Below are positions 20,814 through 36,064 of a stretch of DNA of 64,000 nt, piece by piece. Both the position numbers and the translations under genes were made by a program. The notes under the pieces were generated by a model. It saw nothing but the letters and a program-made list of their open reading frames with translations. It was not told where the DNA came from and did not search any database. Source of the stretch: Boletus sp. NGJ (lineage: Eukaryota > Basidiomycota > Agaricomycetes > Boletales > Boletaceae); contig JAGTXK010000027.1 in the NCBI GenBank assembly GCA_019096195.1, positions 866,486 to 930,485 of the forward strand, in the 5' to 3' direction. Each line of letters begins with the position of its first letter. Position 1 is the first letter of the stretch.

Positions 20814-21877
20814 ATGCACGCTTTCCCGACCCTCGCCTCCCTCGCACTCCTCCTTGCCTCTCGCCTCGCCCTCGTCTACGCTTCCATCTACGTGAGTCTC
20901 CGCCTCCCATTATACAACTCACCTAACCCGGCACGCAGGTCACCAGCCCCGTTCAAACCTCCACGTTGACGGGTGGTCAGTCAGCCACGGTGACATGGGT
21001 TGACAACGGCGAAAGTCCTACCTTGGCCAGCATCGGCGAATGTGAAGTCGGCCTTTACACAGGCGAGCTTGTACGTACCTGTCCAGCGTGTTACCACTCT
21101 GTGTTGGTTTACCTCCCTCGTTTTAGCAATTAGCTCAGTCGTTGCCATCCGTCGACGTTTCCACCACCTCATCCTTTTCGTTCACGGTACGCCCTTTGTT
21201 TTGTATTCGTCTCGTTGACGCGGACTTGATCCATCCGTTGTAGCCCAACCCTGCCGCTGGTCCCGACGGACAATAGTGAGTGAAACTCGACGTCGACGAC
21301 AGAACTCGATCTAACCCCCCTACCCAAGCTACCTCGTGTTTACCGCTAGCAGTATTAATTACCAAGGCTTCTCAGCTTCTTTCACGTCCGTCCTCTCTCA
21401 TCACATGACCAAGAGCTTCGTCTGACGCAGTTGCATTACAGCCTCACTGGCATGAGCGGAACGACCCCTGGTGGTGGTTCGTCTACCCCAGTCTCTACCC
21501 CCGCCACCACCTCAGCCGGCTCATCTATCTCCGCAGGCTCATCTACCCCCGCAACTTCTCCCACTGTCACAACAACAGAATCCAGTGCTTCTGCTACTCC
21601 GTCAGGTACTTCCAGCCCTGTTGTTGGCACCACCACGCCAACCAGTTCGCCTTCTGCTGCAGCTCCTACCACTACGACTGGTGCCACAAGCCTAACTGTG
21701 ACCACCCCCACCACGACGGTCACCACAAGCAGCGTCAAGCCTACCACTACTTCCGGAACTTTGACGTCTGCTTCCGCTTCTCCTAGCGCTACCAACGCTG
21801 CTGTCCGCATTGGATCTTCCACGTCTTTCGGGGGCGCAGCCGCCTTGCTCGTCCTTTCTGGTATTCTTGCATTCTAA
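20814..21877 (+). CDS. GPI-anchored Ser/Thr-rich surface protein (Kre9/Knh1-type)
   Basis: The product begins with a signal peptide (MHAFPTLASLALLLASRLAL...) and then has a short Ig-like N-terminal domain: VTSPVQTSTLTGGQSATVTW, LASIGECEVGLYTG, and YYLVFTASSINYQGFSASF. This matches the Ser-Thr-rich GPI-anchored membrane family (Kre9/Knh1 N-domain). About 130 residues made almost wholly of Ser, Thr, Pro and Ala follow, a probable O-mannosylated stalk. It ends with a small-residue site and a hydrophobic tail (GGAAALLVLSGILAF), as expected for GPI attachment. Five short introns lie in the N-terminal domain. It probably sits at the plasma membrane or cell wall. A paralogue lies at 24552-25440. Confidence 0.87.
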
Positions 21878-22138
21878 ACGGTTTTCTTACGATACCCTTC
21901 CTTTCGTTGAACGATTTGTGATGTCTTTCTTTTTTTTTCTTTTTCCGAATTCATATTCTACCTCGTAGACAGAAAAAAAGTGGGTTGATGCCTCTCTTAA
22001 GTTTGTCGTATTATTCTTTGTCTCGGTTCACGAACTCGGTTTCTTTCTACGAATTACGGTATACCTACGTCTTGTGTTAAGCACCGTCTTGTCACGAATG
22101 ACTTGTTTCAAGTATCATGTGCCAAGCGTGGGAGTGAC

Positions 22139-23913
22139 ATGCCTTCTGCCAACAAGCGCGCGGGATCTACAGCAGCAGATGACTCGTTGAACGCAGACGA
22201 TAACCCTGTGCCGATGTCTACGACCGATACCAAACACTCTCGCAAGCAGAAACAAAAAGAGCCCAAATCGCACCCCGCTCAGAACGGTGCAGAACGTCTC
22301 AAGACCGTCGTCCGTCGTCTCCCGCCCAACCTACCCGAAGAGATCTTCTGGCAGAGCGTCCAAGCCTGGGTGACCGATGACACGATCACCTGGAAGTCGT
22401 TTTGTCCCGGAAAGTTGCGTACGAAACGGTGCGTTGCCCTGTCAGCGAGACTCTGCACTCGAAACGTGAACGCTTTGAAATTAAATAGGGTGGACAAGGA
22501 GGGTATATCCTCGCGCGCGTACATCGCCTTCAAGAACGAAGAGCAGGTGGCGGCATTTAGTCGCGAGTATGATGGCCATTTGTTCAGGGACAAGGCAGGT
22601 GAGTCCTGGTGTCGTTCTTTGGGGGGGGGACTGACACTGATATCGGATCATCGTAATAAAAAAAATACAGGAAACGAATCACACGCCGTCGTGGAATTTG
22701 CACCGTTTCAAAAAGTGCCTACCGAGAAGAAAAAGGCCGATGCGCGAAACAATACGATCGACCAAGGTGAGAGGGGGGGGGAGAGCTGCTTGGTTACAGT
22801 ATCTGATCCGATCTCGCTCGTTCAACAGACGAAGATTACCAGTCGTTCCTCGAGATGCTCAAGAACACGGCCAAGACCGAATCTGTTTCGCTCGAAACGC
22901 TAAGTGAGTGTGTGTACACATGATTCGTGATAGGCCACAAGTAAATTGTGGCGATAGTCGCCGCTTCTCAGCCACCCCCTCCACCGACGACCACGCCGCT
23001 TCTCGAAGCCCTCAAAGCGGAAAAGTCGGCTCAGAAAGACAAGGAGACGATTCTTCGTAATCATGCGCATTACAAGGACGCCGCGCCAAGCGGCGCGTTG
23101 TCGAAAAAGGAAGAAGCCAAGAAGAAGGCGGCGGCTGCGCAAGCTGCGAAACAGCCAGAACCCCAGGCGCCGTTGAGCAAGAAGGCTAAAAAGGCTGCTG
23201 CTGTACAGAAGCCGTCCTCAACACAGGCACAGGACGGAGGTCCTCCGGGAAAGAGTCAGCCTACTGTTGCTAGTGCTGCGCCGTCAAGTACGAAACCATC
23301 CACACCGGCATCGGTCGCAGTACACGCACCCCGACACCGGCTCCCCAAGGAGCCACATGGCCGTCCGCACCCAGGCAAAGGCGATAGCTCCGCGCCTGTA
23401 CTTGCGTCCACGTCCACGTCCATGTCTGCGTCTGGCCCAACGCCACTCCCGCCTGTGGCCACGGAAAATGCACCACCAGGCACCCCTGGACTCGCCCCGG
23501 CCCAAGGTCAAGGTCAACGCAAAAACCGCCCGATGATCGGACTCGGACGTCAGTTCGAGGCGGCCCTGAATGGTGCCGGGGTGGCGACGGCACCAGGTTC
23601 GGGCGGCGATCGCAAGAAACGCAACAAGGGCGGCGAGTCCGGGGCTGGGGCGGGTGGGACTGTGACAGAGGGCGGGGGTAAACACCAACGTCGAGAGGAA
23701 CGCGTTTCCAATCATGTCCCTGCGACGGTCGTCTCAGGTATTTTACAGCGTCCGGAAGTGGGAGGGGGTGGTGTGGCGCCGGACGTGGTGATCATCCAAC
23801 GGCCGCTGTCGCCACGAGGGACAGAGGGCCTGGGGAGACATACAGAAGGTACTGGTGGTGCTGGGAGAGGGAGCGTGAGGAGAGGGAGGAAGGGGCCGAG
23901 GCGGGCATCGTAG
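22139..23913 (+). CDS. UPF3: Nonsense-mediated decay factor UPF3
   Basis: UPF3 links UPF2 to the exon junction complex or ribosome during nonsense-mediated mRNA decay. Residues about 50-180 form the Smg4/UPF3 RRM-like domain: LKTVVRRLPPNLPEEIFWQ, WKSFCPGK, SSRAYIAFKNEEQVAAF, and HAVVEFAPFQKVP. This is followed by DEDYQSFLEMLK, a block typical after the domain. The C-terminal 300 residues are Lys/Ala- and then Pro/Gly-rich, low complexity, and end RKGPRRAS. At least four introns interrupt the N-terminal half. I chose ATG 22139 (MPSANKRAG), because the ATG at 22117 runs into a stop. It lies between two GPI-protein paralogues. Confidence 0.92.
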
Positions 23914-24551
23914 TGGGTAGAGCATCATTGTGGTGCGTATGTTCTGGTCGTGACGCTCTGGATTACTGGGGACTGATTCGAACAGGCGTCGTGGCGTTTT
24001 ACTTGGGGGTTGCTTTTGGTTTGTGAAACGCGTCAGTCATGGCCTTTTTTCGAGATGCCAAACACCCGCGTTAGACGTGGGAGGTCTGCGCTACGTGCCT
24101 ATGACCCAGGTACGCTTGGTCGACCATCTGCTCGCTGCGATGCACGGTCGTCGCAGGTCCTCCGAGTGGTGTCATCTTTTTTTTGCAAGACTGTTTCAAC
24201 TCAAACGAGACCGGAGTTACTTCTTCGTGGCACCCAACGTTGTGTACGCACGTATATCCCACCGCACGATTGCAGTCAATGCCTCTCATTAGTAAAAAAA
24301 AAATGATTTGTACACGACATCAGGGTATCCCGTTGGTTATGGTAGATCTATGAATCGACACGCCAATTATGTCACCGACCTCGTCAAGGGCGAGAAAGCA
24401 CATCAACACGTTCTAATCCGCCAATTAATTTTTTAAACCATTTAAAGCCTAAAGCAGATCGGACAACCTCGTCCAAAGAAGAAAAAGCAACAGAGAACAC
24501 GATGGAACGAAGATTTTCGGGAGCGAAAGGTAAACAAGGAAAAAAGGGCGA
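23914..24551. other. Intergenic, no gene recognised
   Basis: This is 3' flank of two convergent genes. Homopolymer runs of A are near 24293-24303. Only short ORFs without support were seen. Confidence 0.45.
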
Positions 24552-25440
24552 TCAGAGAAGAGAAGCGCCAATGAGTGCGGCGACGAGGGCGACGAAGCCG
24601 GTGGTGATGATAGGCTTGCCAGCACCGTTCGTTGACGTGGCTGCGGGGGAGGACGTCGCGGGAGAGGACGTGGACTTCGCTGTTGTTGCTGTTGTTATCT
24701 TTCCCGTTGCCGCTGGGGTACCGCTCGCAGAGGTCGTTCCCACCGATGGGTGCCGTGGATTGGCCGTTGATCTCAGCCTGGACGGTAGAGTTGAAAGAAC
24801 CGGTCATGCCAGTCAAACTGTTTCGAGAAGACGGATAACGTCAGCAAGGATCAAAAGACAAGTCGGGGGCATTATAGCCTACGTGAACTTGGCAGAAAAC
24901 GCTTCTTCAGCGTATTGAGGCGTCGAAGGGTTCATGTACGACAGAGAAGTGAAGCGAATGAAGCTAACAGACGTTTTTGGCTGAAAGTCAGGGCAGGAAA
25001 AAAAAAAAAGGTGGACGTGAACGCCTCACTATTCGTTACTGTCAGGTCCGATGGTAGCATCTGGCGTGAACGAGATAGACGACATGGCCGATACGTTGAT
25101 GGAGCCGGGAATCATCTGGAGTGGTGTCTGGAGACGATATAAGGTGTCTACGCTGGAACGTCACGTTCGCAATTCGTACCTGTACAACTGCGTTTTCCGG
25201 TGTAGATGCCAATGGTTGCATTGCCGAATTGTGCGAGGGACGGCTGCTTTCCATCATCCATCCACGTAATGGATGCTTGCTGACCACCAGTCATAGTGGT
25301 AGAAGTGACTGGAGAAGTGATCTATTTCAACGAATTAATGGTCACCGCCGACGTTCGAATGTAATTTGGGGGTAACGTACGAAAACGTTTGCCAGTGCCG
25401 AGGCAGCAAGAGCGAGGGGAACGAGGGTAGAGCCGAACAT
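24552..25440 (-). CDS. GPI-anchored Ser/Thr-rich surface protein (paralogue of 20814-21877)
   Basis: The product starts MFGSTLVPLALAASALANVF, a signal peptide. After an intron it continues ITSPVTSTTMTGGQQASITW and SLAQFGNATIGIYTGN, which parallels the plus-strand gene at 20814 nearly residue for residue. The 3' exon begins LTGMTGSFNSTVQAEINGQS, then has a Ser/Thr/Ala stalk of about 45 residues, shorter than in the paralogue. A hydrophobic GPI tail ends it (GFVALVAALIGASLL). Several short introns lie in the middle; the exact joins between 24850 and 25140 were not all resolved. It probably has a related role at the cell surface. Confidence 0.82.
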
Positions 25441-25692
25441 TGTTAGAAAGAACGAAGGTGGTGGAAAAAGAGTGTGAGATGTAGTTGTAAATCAGTAGTT
25501 AAGAGTGAGGGAAGAGAGAGAGCGCGGGGTAACGATGGGAGTAAACGACGGAGTTCCAACTGATTTGCCGACGGACGGACACGCATCAGGTTGCATTCAC
25601 ATGGTCGTGCGGGAGAAATAGGTACACTTTTCAGTTCGCTGTGCAAGAACAAGTCAAGATCGATTCAAGCTCATAAGGATACACCTACGCGC

Positions 25693-28389
25693 TCAACCTG
25701 CAACACCAAACACGGTGCGCATTACGTGGTCCGCTTTCCGACCCGTATGCTTGATGAGCCCAATGTAGTCGAGTTCATGCAGCGACCGAATGAAGCGCGC
25801 TTGAACCTCCAACCTCCATTTTTCAAGCTGTTCTTCACTCTCTTCGATATAGCTATCGGCCTCCTGTGCCTGCCCTTGTTTTCCTTTTCGCCGTATGGGA
25901 GTCCGTGCCTCACCAGTCGACTCGTCTCTCACATGGCATTGTTGTGCTTCCAAGACGACCGTGAACGACTCAAACCAGTCGAACACATTAATCATCTTCC
26001 CACTCTCCAGGTAACGCTGAAATAGAATGCTTGTATCGGGCATATTCCAAAGAGTCTCGCCATCAACGTCGCCATGATCGTTTGTCATGGCAGTCGCGCC
26101 GTAGTCTTGCGGATGCAGCAAACCGGAGAATATTGAAGCACGCAGGGAGGGGTTGAATAACTATTAGGATTGAGACGGATCAGGCAAGACGAGAAGCAGA
26201 CTGTCAACCATACCTCGGAGGGGAACGAAGTAGAACCGGTATACCATACATCCCAAAGGGGCAGCTCTTCGAGGGAGACAAAACGGTGTCTGAGACAGGC
26301 ACACGCGTCAAGTTTAATTGCAAGGTGAGATGGGACTACGCACTGGAAATATTCGAGCAACCAATCGCCAACCGTTTCCGCTACATCTCTTACTTCTCGT
26401 GGCTCATCGTTGTGCCTACCATGAACCGAACGAGCCGTATTGATCCGCGATATAATCGCTCTTTCCGCGTTTCGCACCTGAGCTGGAACATCGACAAAGA
26501 AATTATATAGATCCGTCAAGAGGTCATCTAGTTGATTTGCTTGTAATTTTCTGGAAAAGAACATGCTATTGATTTGAGTGATACATGATGCTGGTCACTT
26601 ACTTGACTAGGGCACACAGGTATCTATAAGAGGTCCCAAGACGACCTCTCAAAGCTGTACACATTAGCTCAAGCAGGGTCTTTTCGCTCTTGTGACCAAG
26701 TGAAACCATGAAGTGTTGTACAACGAGATGAACTCGGAAGGACACGCGCAACAATTTCGATTTTTTCTGAAAAGCTGCCCGGGCAGTCCGGACGAGCACA
26801 AGTAACTGGTCCACACCCCCAGCCAACCAGCCAGTAGATTGACCTGTAACCAGGGATGAACTTTGAACTCGAGCAAGAATGCAATTGAGAAAGGGGATCG
26901 AGTCGCGATCAGCCAAATTCATGGACGTGAGACATTCCTCGGCTAGGAAAACGGTGAGAGGTTCTTCGAAATGTTTCATATGGGCTAGCTGGGATATGGT
27001 TGAGAAACAACGCTGTGGGCGGTTAACAAGGATTGTCACCTGCAGGATGGATACCAAGCCATCGAGAGACGGTGAATGTCTCCCAAAGAAGTCGACGAGA
27101 AATTCGATCGCTGCTGGTCCGAGGACGAGATCAGGATCGAACTCGACGTCAAAAAACGTCTGACTGAAAGCTCAAACTGGATGCTGAACCGATCGTAAGG
27201 TAAATTACCTTCAACAAAATATCATGCAGGACATCCTGGCTTGCTGAGAACGAGCAACTTCGAACTTGCAAGCGAGACAAGGTCGATCGAGGATAAGTAG
27301 TATGAATATATGATTGTGTTGGCGGAGAGGTCATTGAAAGAATGAAAACTAGAGGGAGTCGAGGAATTGCAAGGCTGAAAGACAGCGTCAGGAGGATTGT
27401 TGGCCGATTCGAAGCAAGTGTCGAGTACCTGGAAATTTCAAAGAGGTCCTGCACGACGAGGGGGTCGAATTGCTCGAAATCGTGCAAAATGACAACCAGA
27501 CGGTTTGTGTTACTATCTGACCCTGATGCTTGATTAATGCTGACATCACCAATTCTCCAGTGTTATTACCTCTTGACTCACAGAGCGCATCGAACCATAT
27601 CTGAAGCAGGCTAATATCGACTGTGGACAAGGAGCTTGCAGGCTTCCGCCTGACCGACCCTACAAAGACGTTAGACGGCGTCTAGCTCAGAAAAAACCCA
27701 CACGTGCCTAACTCCTCCTCAGTTTTATTGATGAAACCGGTAATGAGCGTCTTCATTGCAGACATGAGGCTCGGGCAATCTTGCGGGAAGAGGTGGGTGA
27801 CGATATGAGTACCGGTGTTGTCACCAAAGAGGCCATCCTGCCCCTCCGTTTCGAGACGGGCTGAGATTTCGTCAAAGATCGACAAGGAAGTCCCAAAGGC
27901 TAAACGCTGTTTAATGGGAACGCTCATGATATCCTGACATGCTTACCTGTCACTGATATGACTGGCAATTCTGCGTACGGCAGACCTGGTAGCGGGTCCG
28001 TGTAGGCCATGTTGACCAACTCCGTCACTCTGTGCACGACCGGCGCATGCAGAGCGTGGATTAATTCCTGCTCCGGGTCAGCATTTGCCGTATATGCTAC
28101 TCAAGGCGTACCTGAACCCGTTGTAGGCATTTTGACCAGGCCATTTTGTATGCAGCAAGGCGTAGTTTGTAGCCATTTGGAGGATCCCTGTCTGGGAACA
28201 ATGTATAGGATTCGACATCATCCGTGTCTGGTCCAGGCGTGGGTGACGCGGCGCACATGAGGTGGCATAACCTTACCAGGCTCCTGAAGTGGAATGTAAA
28301 TGCTCGTCTGTTCTGTCGTTAGATGCTGGCTACAATCACGCACTGGAACGAACCTGATGAGCGTCGTCCAAGTCGGTTTCGTGCGCCAT
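25693..28389 (-). CDS. ORC3: Origin recognition complex subunit 3
   Basis: ORC3 is part of the six-subunit complex that marks replication origins and loads MCM helicases. Exons in order encode MAHETDLDDAHQ-TSIYIPLQEP; LVVILHDFEQFDPLVVQDLFEI, part of the AAA-like fold; LPLVFILSMTSPPT; ISILFQRYLESGKMINVFDWFESF; and a C-terminus RFIRSLHELDYIGLIKHTGRKADHV, the winged-helix region diagnostic of ORC3. The segment LNPSLRASIFSGLLHPQDYG is likewise typical. Many short introns split the gene, and the middle (26.1-27.7 kb) is only partly resolved by eye. The start at 28389 is 71 bases from the MCM4 start on the other strand, so the two licensing genes share one promoter, which holds paired ACGCGT boxes. 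Confidence 0.9.
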
Positions 28390-28460
28390 TTGAATGGTAG
28401 TCGACGAGAAGCGCGGCCCAACCGTGTGTAACGGGGGCTCTTGGCACGCGCCTGCCCTAA

Positions 28461-31424
<2,964 letters not shown>

Positions 31425-31525
31425 AGAAGGGATAACGTTGTTGTACTGTTTTGTGTGTACTGTACTTACGTTCAGATGCTCTTGGCTTTTTACGCGTACT
31501 GCCAGCCAAATTTTCATTGGTTTGC

Positions 31526-34500
31526 ATGATGAACATTATTGGCCGCAGGCTGTTGCCTTGCCTCGCTGGACGAGTGCCAAATCGCGGCCATATCGGGGTA
31601 GCCACGCATGCTCGCCCTGGGATCGATAGCCTCTTGTCTCGAACCAGACAAGGTCGAACACGACTCGGATACCGACACATCACCACTACCTCGACGCCGA
31701 GACACGCTTCACCCCTCTCGGACGTCTATATCGACTGGGGGTTCACCACAGACACCACCATGGCATCCCTGACGCCTCCGCAGCCCCCGCCGAGCTGGCA
31801 ACACACCGTCGAAGACATCGAGCGACTGACGACCGAGGCGCTCGCAAGGAACAAGCAGGTCAGCGACGAAATTGTCCAGTTGCCCGAGGACAAGCTCGAT
31901 TTCAACACCGTGAGCCTCCCCCCATTCCCCGCTCGTTCTCTGATTGTCTAACGTCCATGTTTTTTTTTTGCAGGTATTTGTGCGTTGGACTGTTCCATGC
32001 TCCGCACAAGTATCCCGCGTTCACCCTTTTTCTTCTTCTTCTATCAGCTCGCACTTGCCAATGCTGAGACCGAGTTCGACATCACCCTCGAGTCACTCGG
32101 GTTTTACCAAAATGTGTCGACGAACAAGGCCCTCCGCGACGCCTCTACCAAATCCGAAGAACGCACGCGCAAGTTTGCCAACCAAGAATCGATGCGCGAG
32201 GATCTGTACAAGGCCAAGGTGACCGCCGCCGCCAACCTGCGCAAGACCGGCGCCTGGGAGACATTGAGCGCCGAGCAAAAGCGGCTCGTCGACAAGATGC
32301 TGCTCGATGGGAAGCGTGCTGGGTTGGCACTCGAACGGAAGGAGGAGAAGTTGAAGTTGAAGGGCCTTCGGGACGAGTTATCGGATGCGTGCTTGAAGTT
32401 TACGGTGGGTTTTTCAAGTGCGTAGGAGTGGGGTGCTGAATCATGCGTGATTTCGTAGCAAAACTTTAACGAGGAAAACGTGAGTCGCTTTACTCGTTCG
32501 TGTCGATCGATCTGAAACTTTTCGATACAGGGTCGCATCACCTTTACACGCGAACAACTCGATGGTGTCCCAGAGGACGTGATCTCGGGGTATACCCAAC
32601 GTACGGAAGGTGACAAGGTGCTGTACGAAGTCACGTTCAAGACGCCTGATATCTTCCCCGTCGTGAGTTTTCGTCTCTGGCTAATCGATACGTGCGATCG
32701 AATTCTGACGGTGACGATCGCAAGTTCAAATACGCCAACGACCCGAAAACGCGTCAAGCAGCTCAAGAGGCGTTCGACGACAGACTGGCGAACAATGTCG
32801 GGCACCTAGATGCCGCCATCCGCTTACGCAGGCAGATGGCTGAGATCCTGCAGTATGATTCTTGGGCGGATTACATTACGGAGGTGAAGATGGTCAAGAG
32901 TGCAGCCAATGCGAAGCAGGTGTGTCACACCGATTTTCGTGTTTCTGTGTTTCCTTCATGTCCGTCGTGTAGTTTTTGGATGAGCTCAAGAGGCATCTCG
33001 ACCCTCTTGGCATTCAAGAACGCGCCACGCTTCTCGCGCTTAAAAAGGAGGAGCACATCAAGCGCGGCTTGCCGATCGACGACAACTTTTACATTTGGGA
33101 CTACAGGTATGACATCTAGATCTGCTCCTCCGTCCTTGTTTGATCGTACCCCGCTAGATACTATGATCGCCTCTATGTGGAGCGCAACTTGAGTCTCGAC
33201 GATTCCCTTGTCAAGGAGTATTTCCCGGTGTCTGTGGTTGTCCCTGCTATTCTCGATATATACCAGAACTTGCTTGGGGTCAGATTCGTAGAGGTCAAGG
33301 GCGATGCGCGGGATGTGTGGCATCCAGGTGGGTCATTCTGCGCTGAGCTTGCCTCGAATGGGTGACTGATGTCCATGCAGATGTCCAACAGTTTGCGGTC
33401 TGGGAGAAGGATGCAAAGGACGAATCGGGTTTCGTAGGGTACTGTTACCTCGATCTTTTCCCTCGCGGTACGGAGTTGTTATCACGTCATCGTGTCGTTC
33501 GACACGCTCATTTTTCGAAACTTTTCAGATGCCAAATACCCGCACGCAGCTGTGTGGGGTCTTTTCCCGGGCTACGAGCTCGCCGACGGGAAGCGACACT
33601 ACCCGTTGACGGCCATGGTTGCGAACCTCGCGAAATCAACGCCGGAACGACCGGCGCTCATGCGACACGACGATGTCACGACGTTCTTCCATGAAATGGG
33701 ACACGTGTTCCATGGTTTACTGAGTCGGACACGATATGGGCGGTTCCACGGGATGACCGTTGCGCGTGACTTTGTGGAGGCGCCGTCGCAGATGCTCGAG
33801 AACTGGTCAGTTGTTGTCGTTTTGTTGGGCGTCGTTATTGAGCGGGGTCGTGTCGTGTTCTCAGGTGCTGGGAGCCTGAAGTGCTGAAGAAGATGTCGAG
33901 CCATTATAAGACGCAGGAGCCGCTGTCGGACGACCTGATCGCCAAGGTCATCCAGAGGTCAGTTAGAATTTTTGCCTTGGATACACTACGATCGAATGTT
34001 TCCTCACGCCTTGCCTGCAAAGTCGCTATGTAAATGTGGGGCTGTTCTACCTCCGCCAGCTGTTTTTCGCCAACTTTGATCTGTCGGTGCACAACAACAG
34101 TTTGGACGCGAACACGGACTACACCAAGCTGTGGAACGAGCTGAGGGAGCAGATCTCGCTCGTGCAAGGGGATGTGTATAAACCTGGACAAGGCACGTTT
34201 GGGCACATTGTCGGTGGATACGACGCTGGGTACTATGGGTAGGCTGTTTCGTTCGCCAACGTGGATCATTTTTGACGACGATGCGGGTCATAGGTACACC
34301 TACTCGCTCGTGTTCGCTGCGGACATGTACGCGACGGTGTTTAAAAAGGCGCCACTGGATCCCGAGCTGGGGAAATTGTATCGAGACAAGATCTTGCTCG
34401 TGGGTGGGAGCCGGGATGACATGGACTCCCTCAGGGTGCGTACGCCGGGGCGGTGTAGGAGTGGGATCTGATGTTGACCGATATGATGTGTGTTTTTAGG

Positions 34501-34580
34501 ACTTTTTAGGACGCGAACCGAACCCAAAGGCGTTTATCAACGAGATTGAGCAGGAAAGTACGAAGCCGTCGAGTCTGTGA
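31526..34580 (+). CDS. PRD1: M3 family metallopeptidase (saccharolysin/thimet oligopeptidase)
   Basis: This zinc oligopeptidase cuts short peptides. The gluzincin motif is FHEMGHVFHGLLSRTRYGRFHGM, with HExxH and the downstream Glu in DFVEAPSQMLENW. Other family blocks are RYYDRLYVERNLSLDD, GYCYLDLFPRD, and the C-terminal YDAGYYGYTYSLVFAADMYAT. About 12 introns are present. Two exons are very small: a 6-nt exon (31974-31979, Val-Phe) and a 21-nt exon (32459-32479, QNFNEEN), each bounded by AG and GT. Translation from 31526 gives an Arg-rich, nearly acid-free extension (MMNIIGRRLLPCLAGRVP...) that looks like a mitochondrial presequence. Starting at 31760 (MASLTPPQPPP) would give the cytosolic form. 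The protein ends EQESTKPSSL. Confidence 0.92.
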
Positions 34581-34834
34581 GACGGACAAAGTAGGGTAGC
34601 TAGTGTGTAGGATAGGAACTGACGAGCTCAGACAATGCAGTATTGTTCTGGTACCGCAACGCTAGTATGGAGTGAGCAAAAGATTGTCGGTCAGACTTTC
34701 ATGGGCTAACAGAGCGTCAATACAAGACTTTTGACTACGAACGCCCCACGTCTCTGCGTCAACTCGAGTTCCGCGCTTCTCTCCTCAATACCGACCCGAG
34801 TTCGGAGGCTTGGCGAATCCAATGACGGACATGT

Positions 34835-36030
34835 TTATTTGCGAACCACTCCCTGTGGTAAGATGATGGGGTGATTTAAATACAAGCGAGTAGATACGTT
34901 TTTGCGCGTGATTGGCTCGTGAGACGAATCTGGGCCCTGCGCGCGCTCTGACACCGGGGAAAGGGGATGCAAGCGGTGGGGATGACCTGTCCGCGCTTGG
35001 GTCGCGGTCTGGGACTTGGTCAAGACCTTGTGAGGACGTTGAAAAGGTGCGTGACTTTTCGATAGGGCAGACCACGAGGACTCTAGACGCTTTGATTGAT
35101 GGCCCAAACTAAGTAGGGCTTTCCGGACGGCTTGGACGAGGTTGGGCAGTGGTGTTTTGTAAATGGCGAGGTCGGGTATCACGAGATATGACCAATCTAG
35201 GTATGTGTTAGATGGATGGAGCGGTCAGGGGAGGCAGTTGACCTTGCAAGACGAGGTGCTCGCTCTCTTGTAGGGGGCGAGAGACGAGTTCCAGGGGTGG
35301 ATACGAGGTCGCTGGGTGCTGTGCAGGGATGGATGTGACGAGCCGAGGAGGACTTGGCGGCGGCGCATCTACGGCGTCCGCGCTGCGACTGACGACAAGG
35401 TCGAATGCGGCGGTCATCTTGGAGCGCAGCCTCCTGCGGATCACGCACGATTTGCTGGTGGTCTTTTTGGACGTGTGGAAGATCAGGCCGACGTTGCGCC
35501 TGCCACGCTCTGCGAGTACGGCAAGTCGGGCATCGGCGAGCTGCCTCGCTGCGACGAACTTGATGTGTCTTCTCATCGCGTCAATATTGACCCACCGTCT
35601 GTAGCCCTCCTTGTGGTGAAAGGTGGTCCATGTCGCCCGCTTGCCGTTGGTTGGGGTGTCTGTCTCTGTCCGACATTGCTGGATGTCGAATTTCTGCCGT
35701 CGGTGGGTGGTTGTGCGTGCGCGGACGAGGTCGGTGGCGAGGAGGGGGTTGATGGGGACAAAGTTTATGGGTTCCTGGAGGATGGCGTTGGGGAAGGCGC
35801 GGATGGTGAATTGGGGACAGACAAAGGAGGGCAGGTTGCGGAGGGCGAGCTTGGCAGCGGGGTGATTGGGTTGTATGAAGTGTGCGCGGTCGAGAAAGTA
35901 GGGGTTGGCATGGCCTGGTGCGGTGTAGCGGACCTGGATACGAGTGAGCTCGGTGTGGAGAGAGGGAGAGAAAGAGAAAGAGACGGACGTTGATTGAGCG
36001 TGCTCGAGGTAAATGAGAGAGTCGGAGCAT
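34835..36030 (-). CDS. Probable mitochondrial protein with RnpA-like (RNase P protein-like) region
   Basis: Three exons are inferred. The first encodes MLRLSHLPRARSIN, a basic, acid-free mitochondrial-type start, and joins by a 54-nt intron to VRYTAPGHANPYFLDRAHF. The third begins at the acceptor CCTAG with DWSYLVIPDLAIYKTPLPNL and ends PQGVVRK. The middle has GLIFHTSKKTTSKSCVIRRRL, which resembles the SKK...AVxRNRxKRxLRE helix region of bacterial RNase P protein. The later DWSYLVIP followed by an amphipathic helix resembles the last strand and helix of that fold. A Pro-rich insert separates the two. The match is by motif only and weak in places. A mitochondrial ribosome or RNA-binding role is the alternative. 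It is divergent from SCC3 with 69 bases between starts. Confidence 0.6.
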
Positions 36031-36064
36031 AATAGATTACCGGATATGGCGATTGAAAAGGGAG

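Noticed and set aside
21436-21822. Minus-strand 128-codon Val/Gly-rich frame
   Set aside because: Antisense shadow of the Ser/Thr stalk of the GPI-anchored protein.
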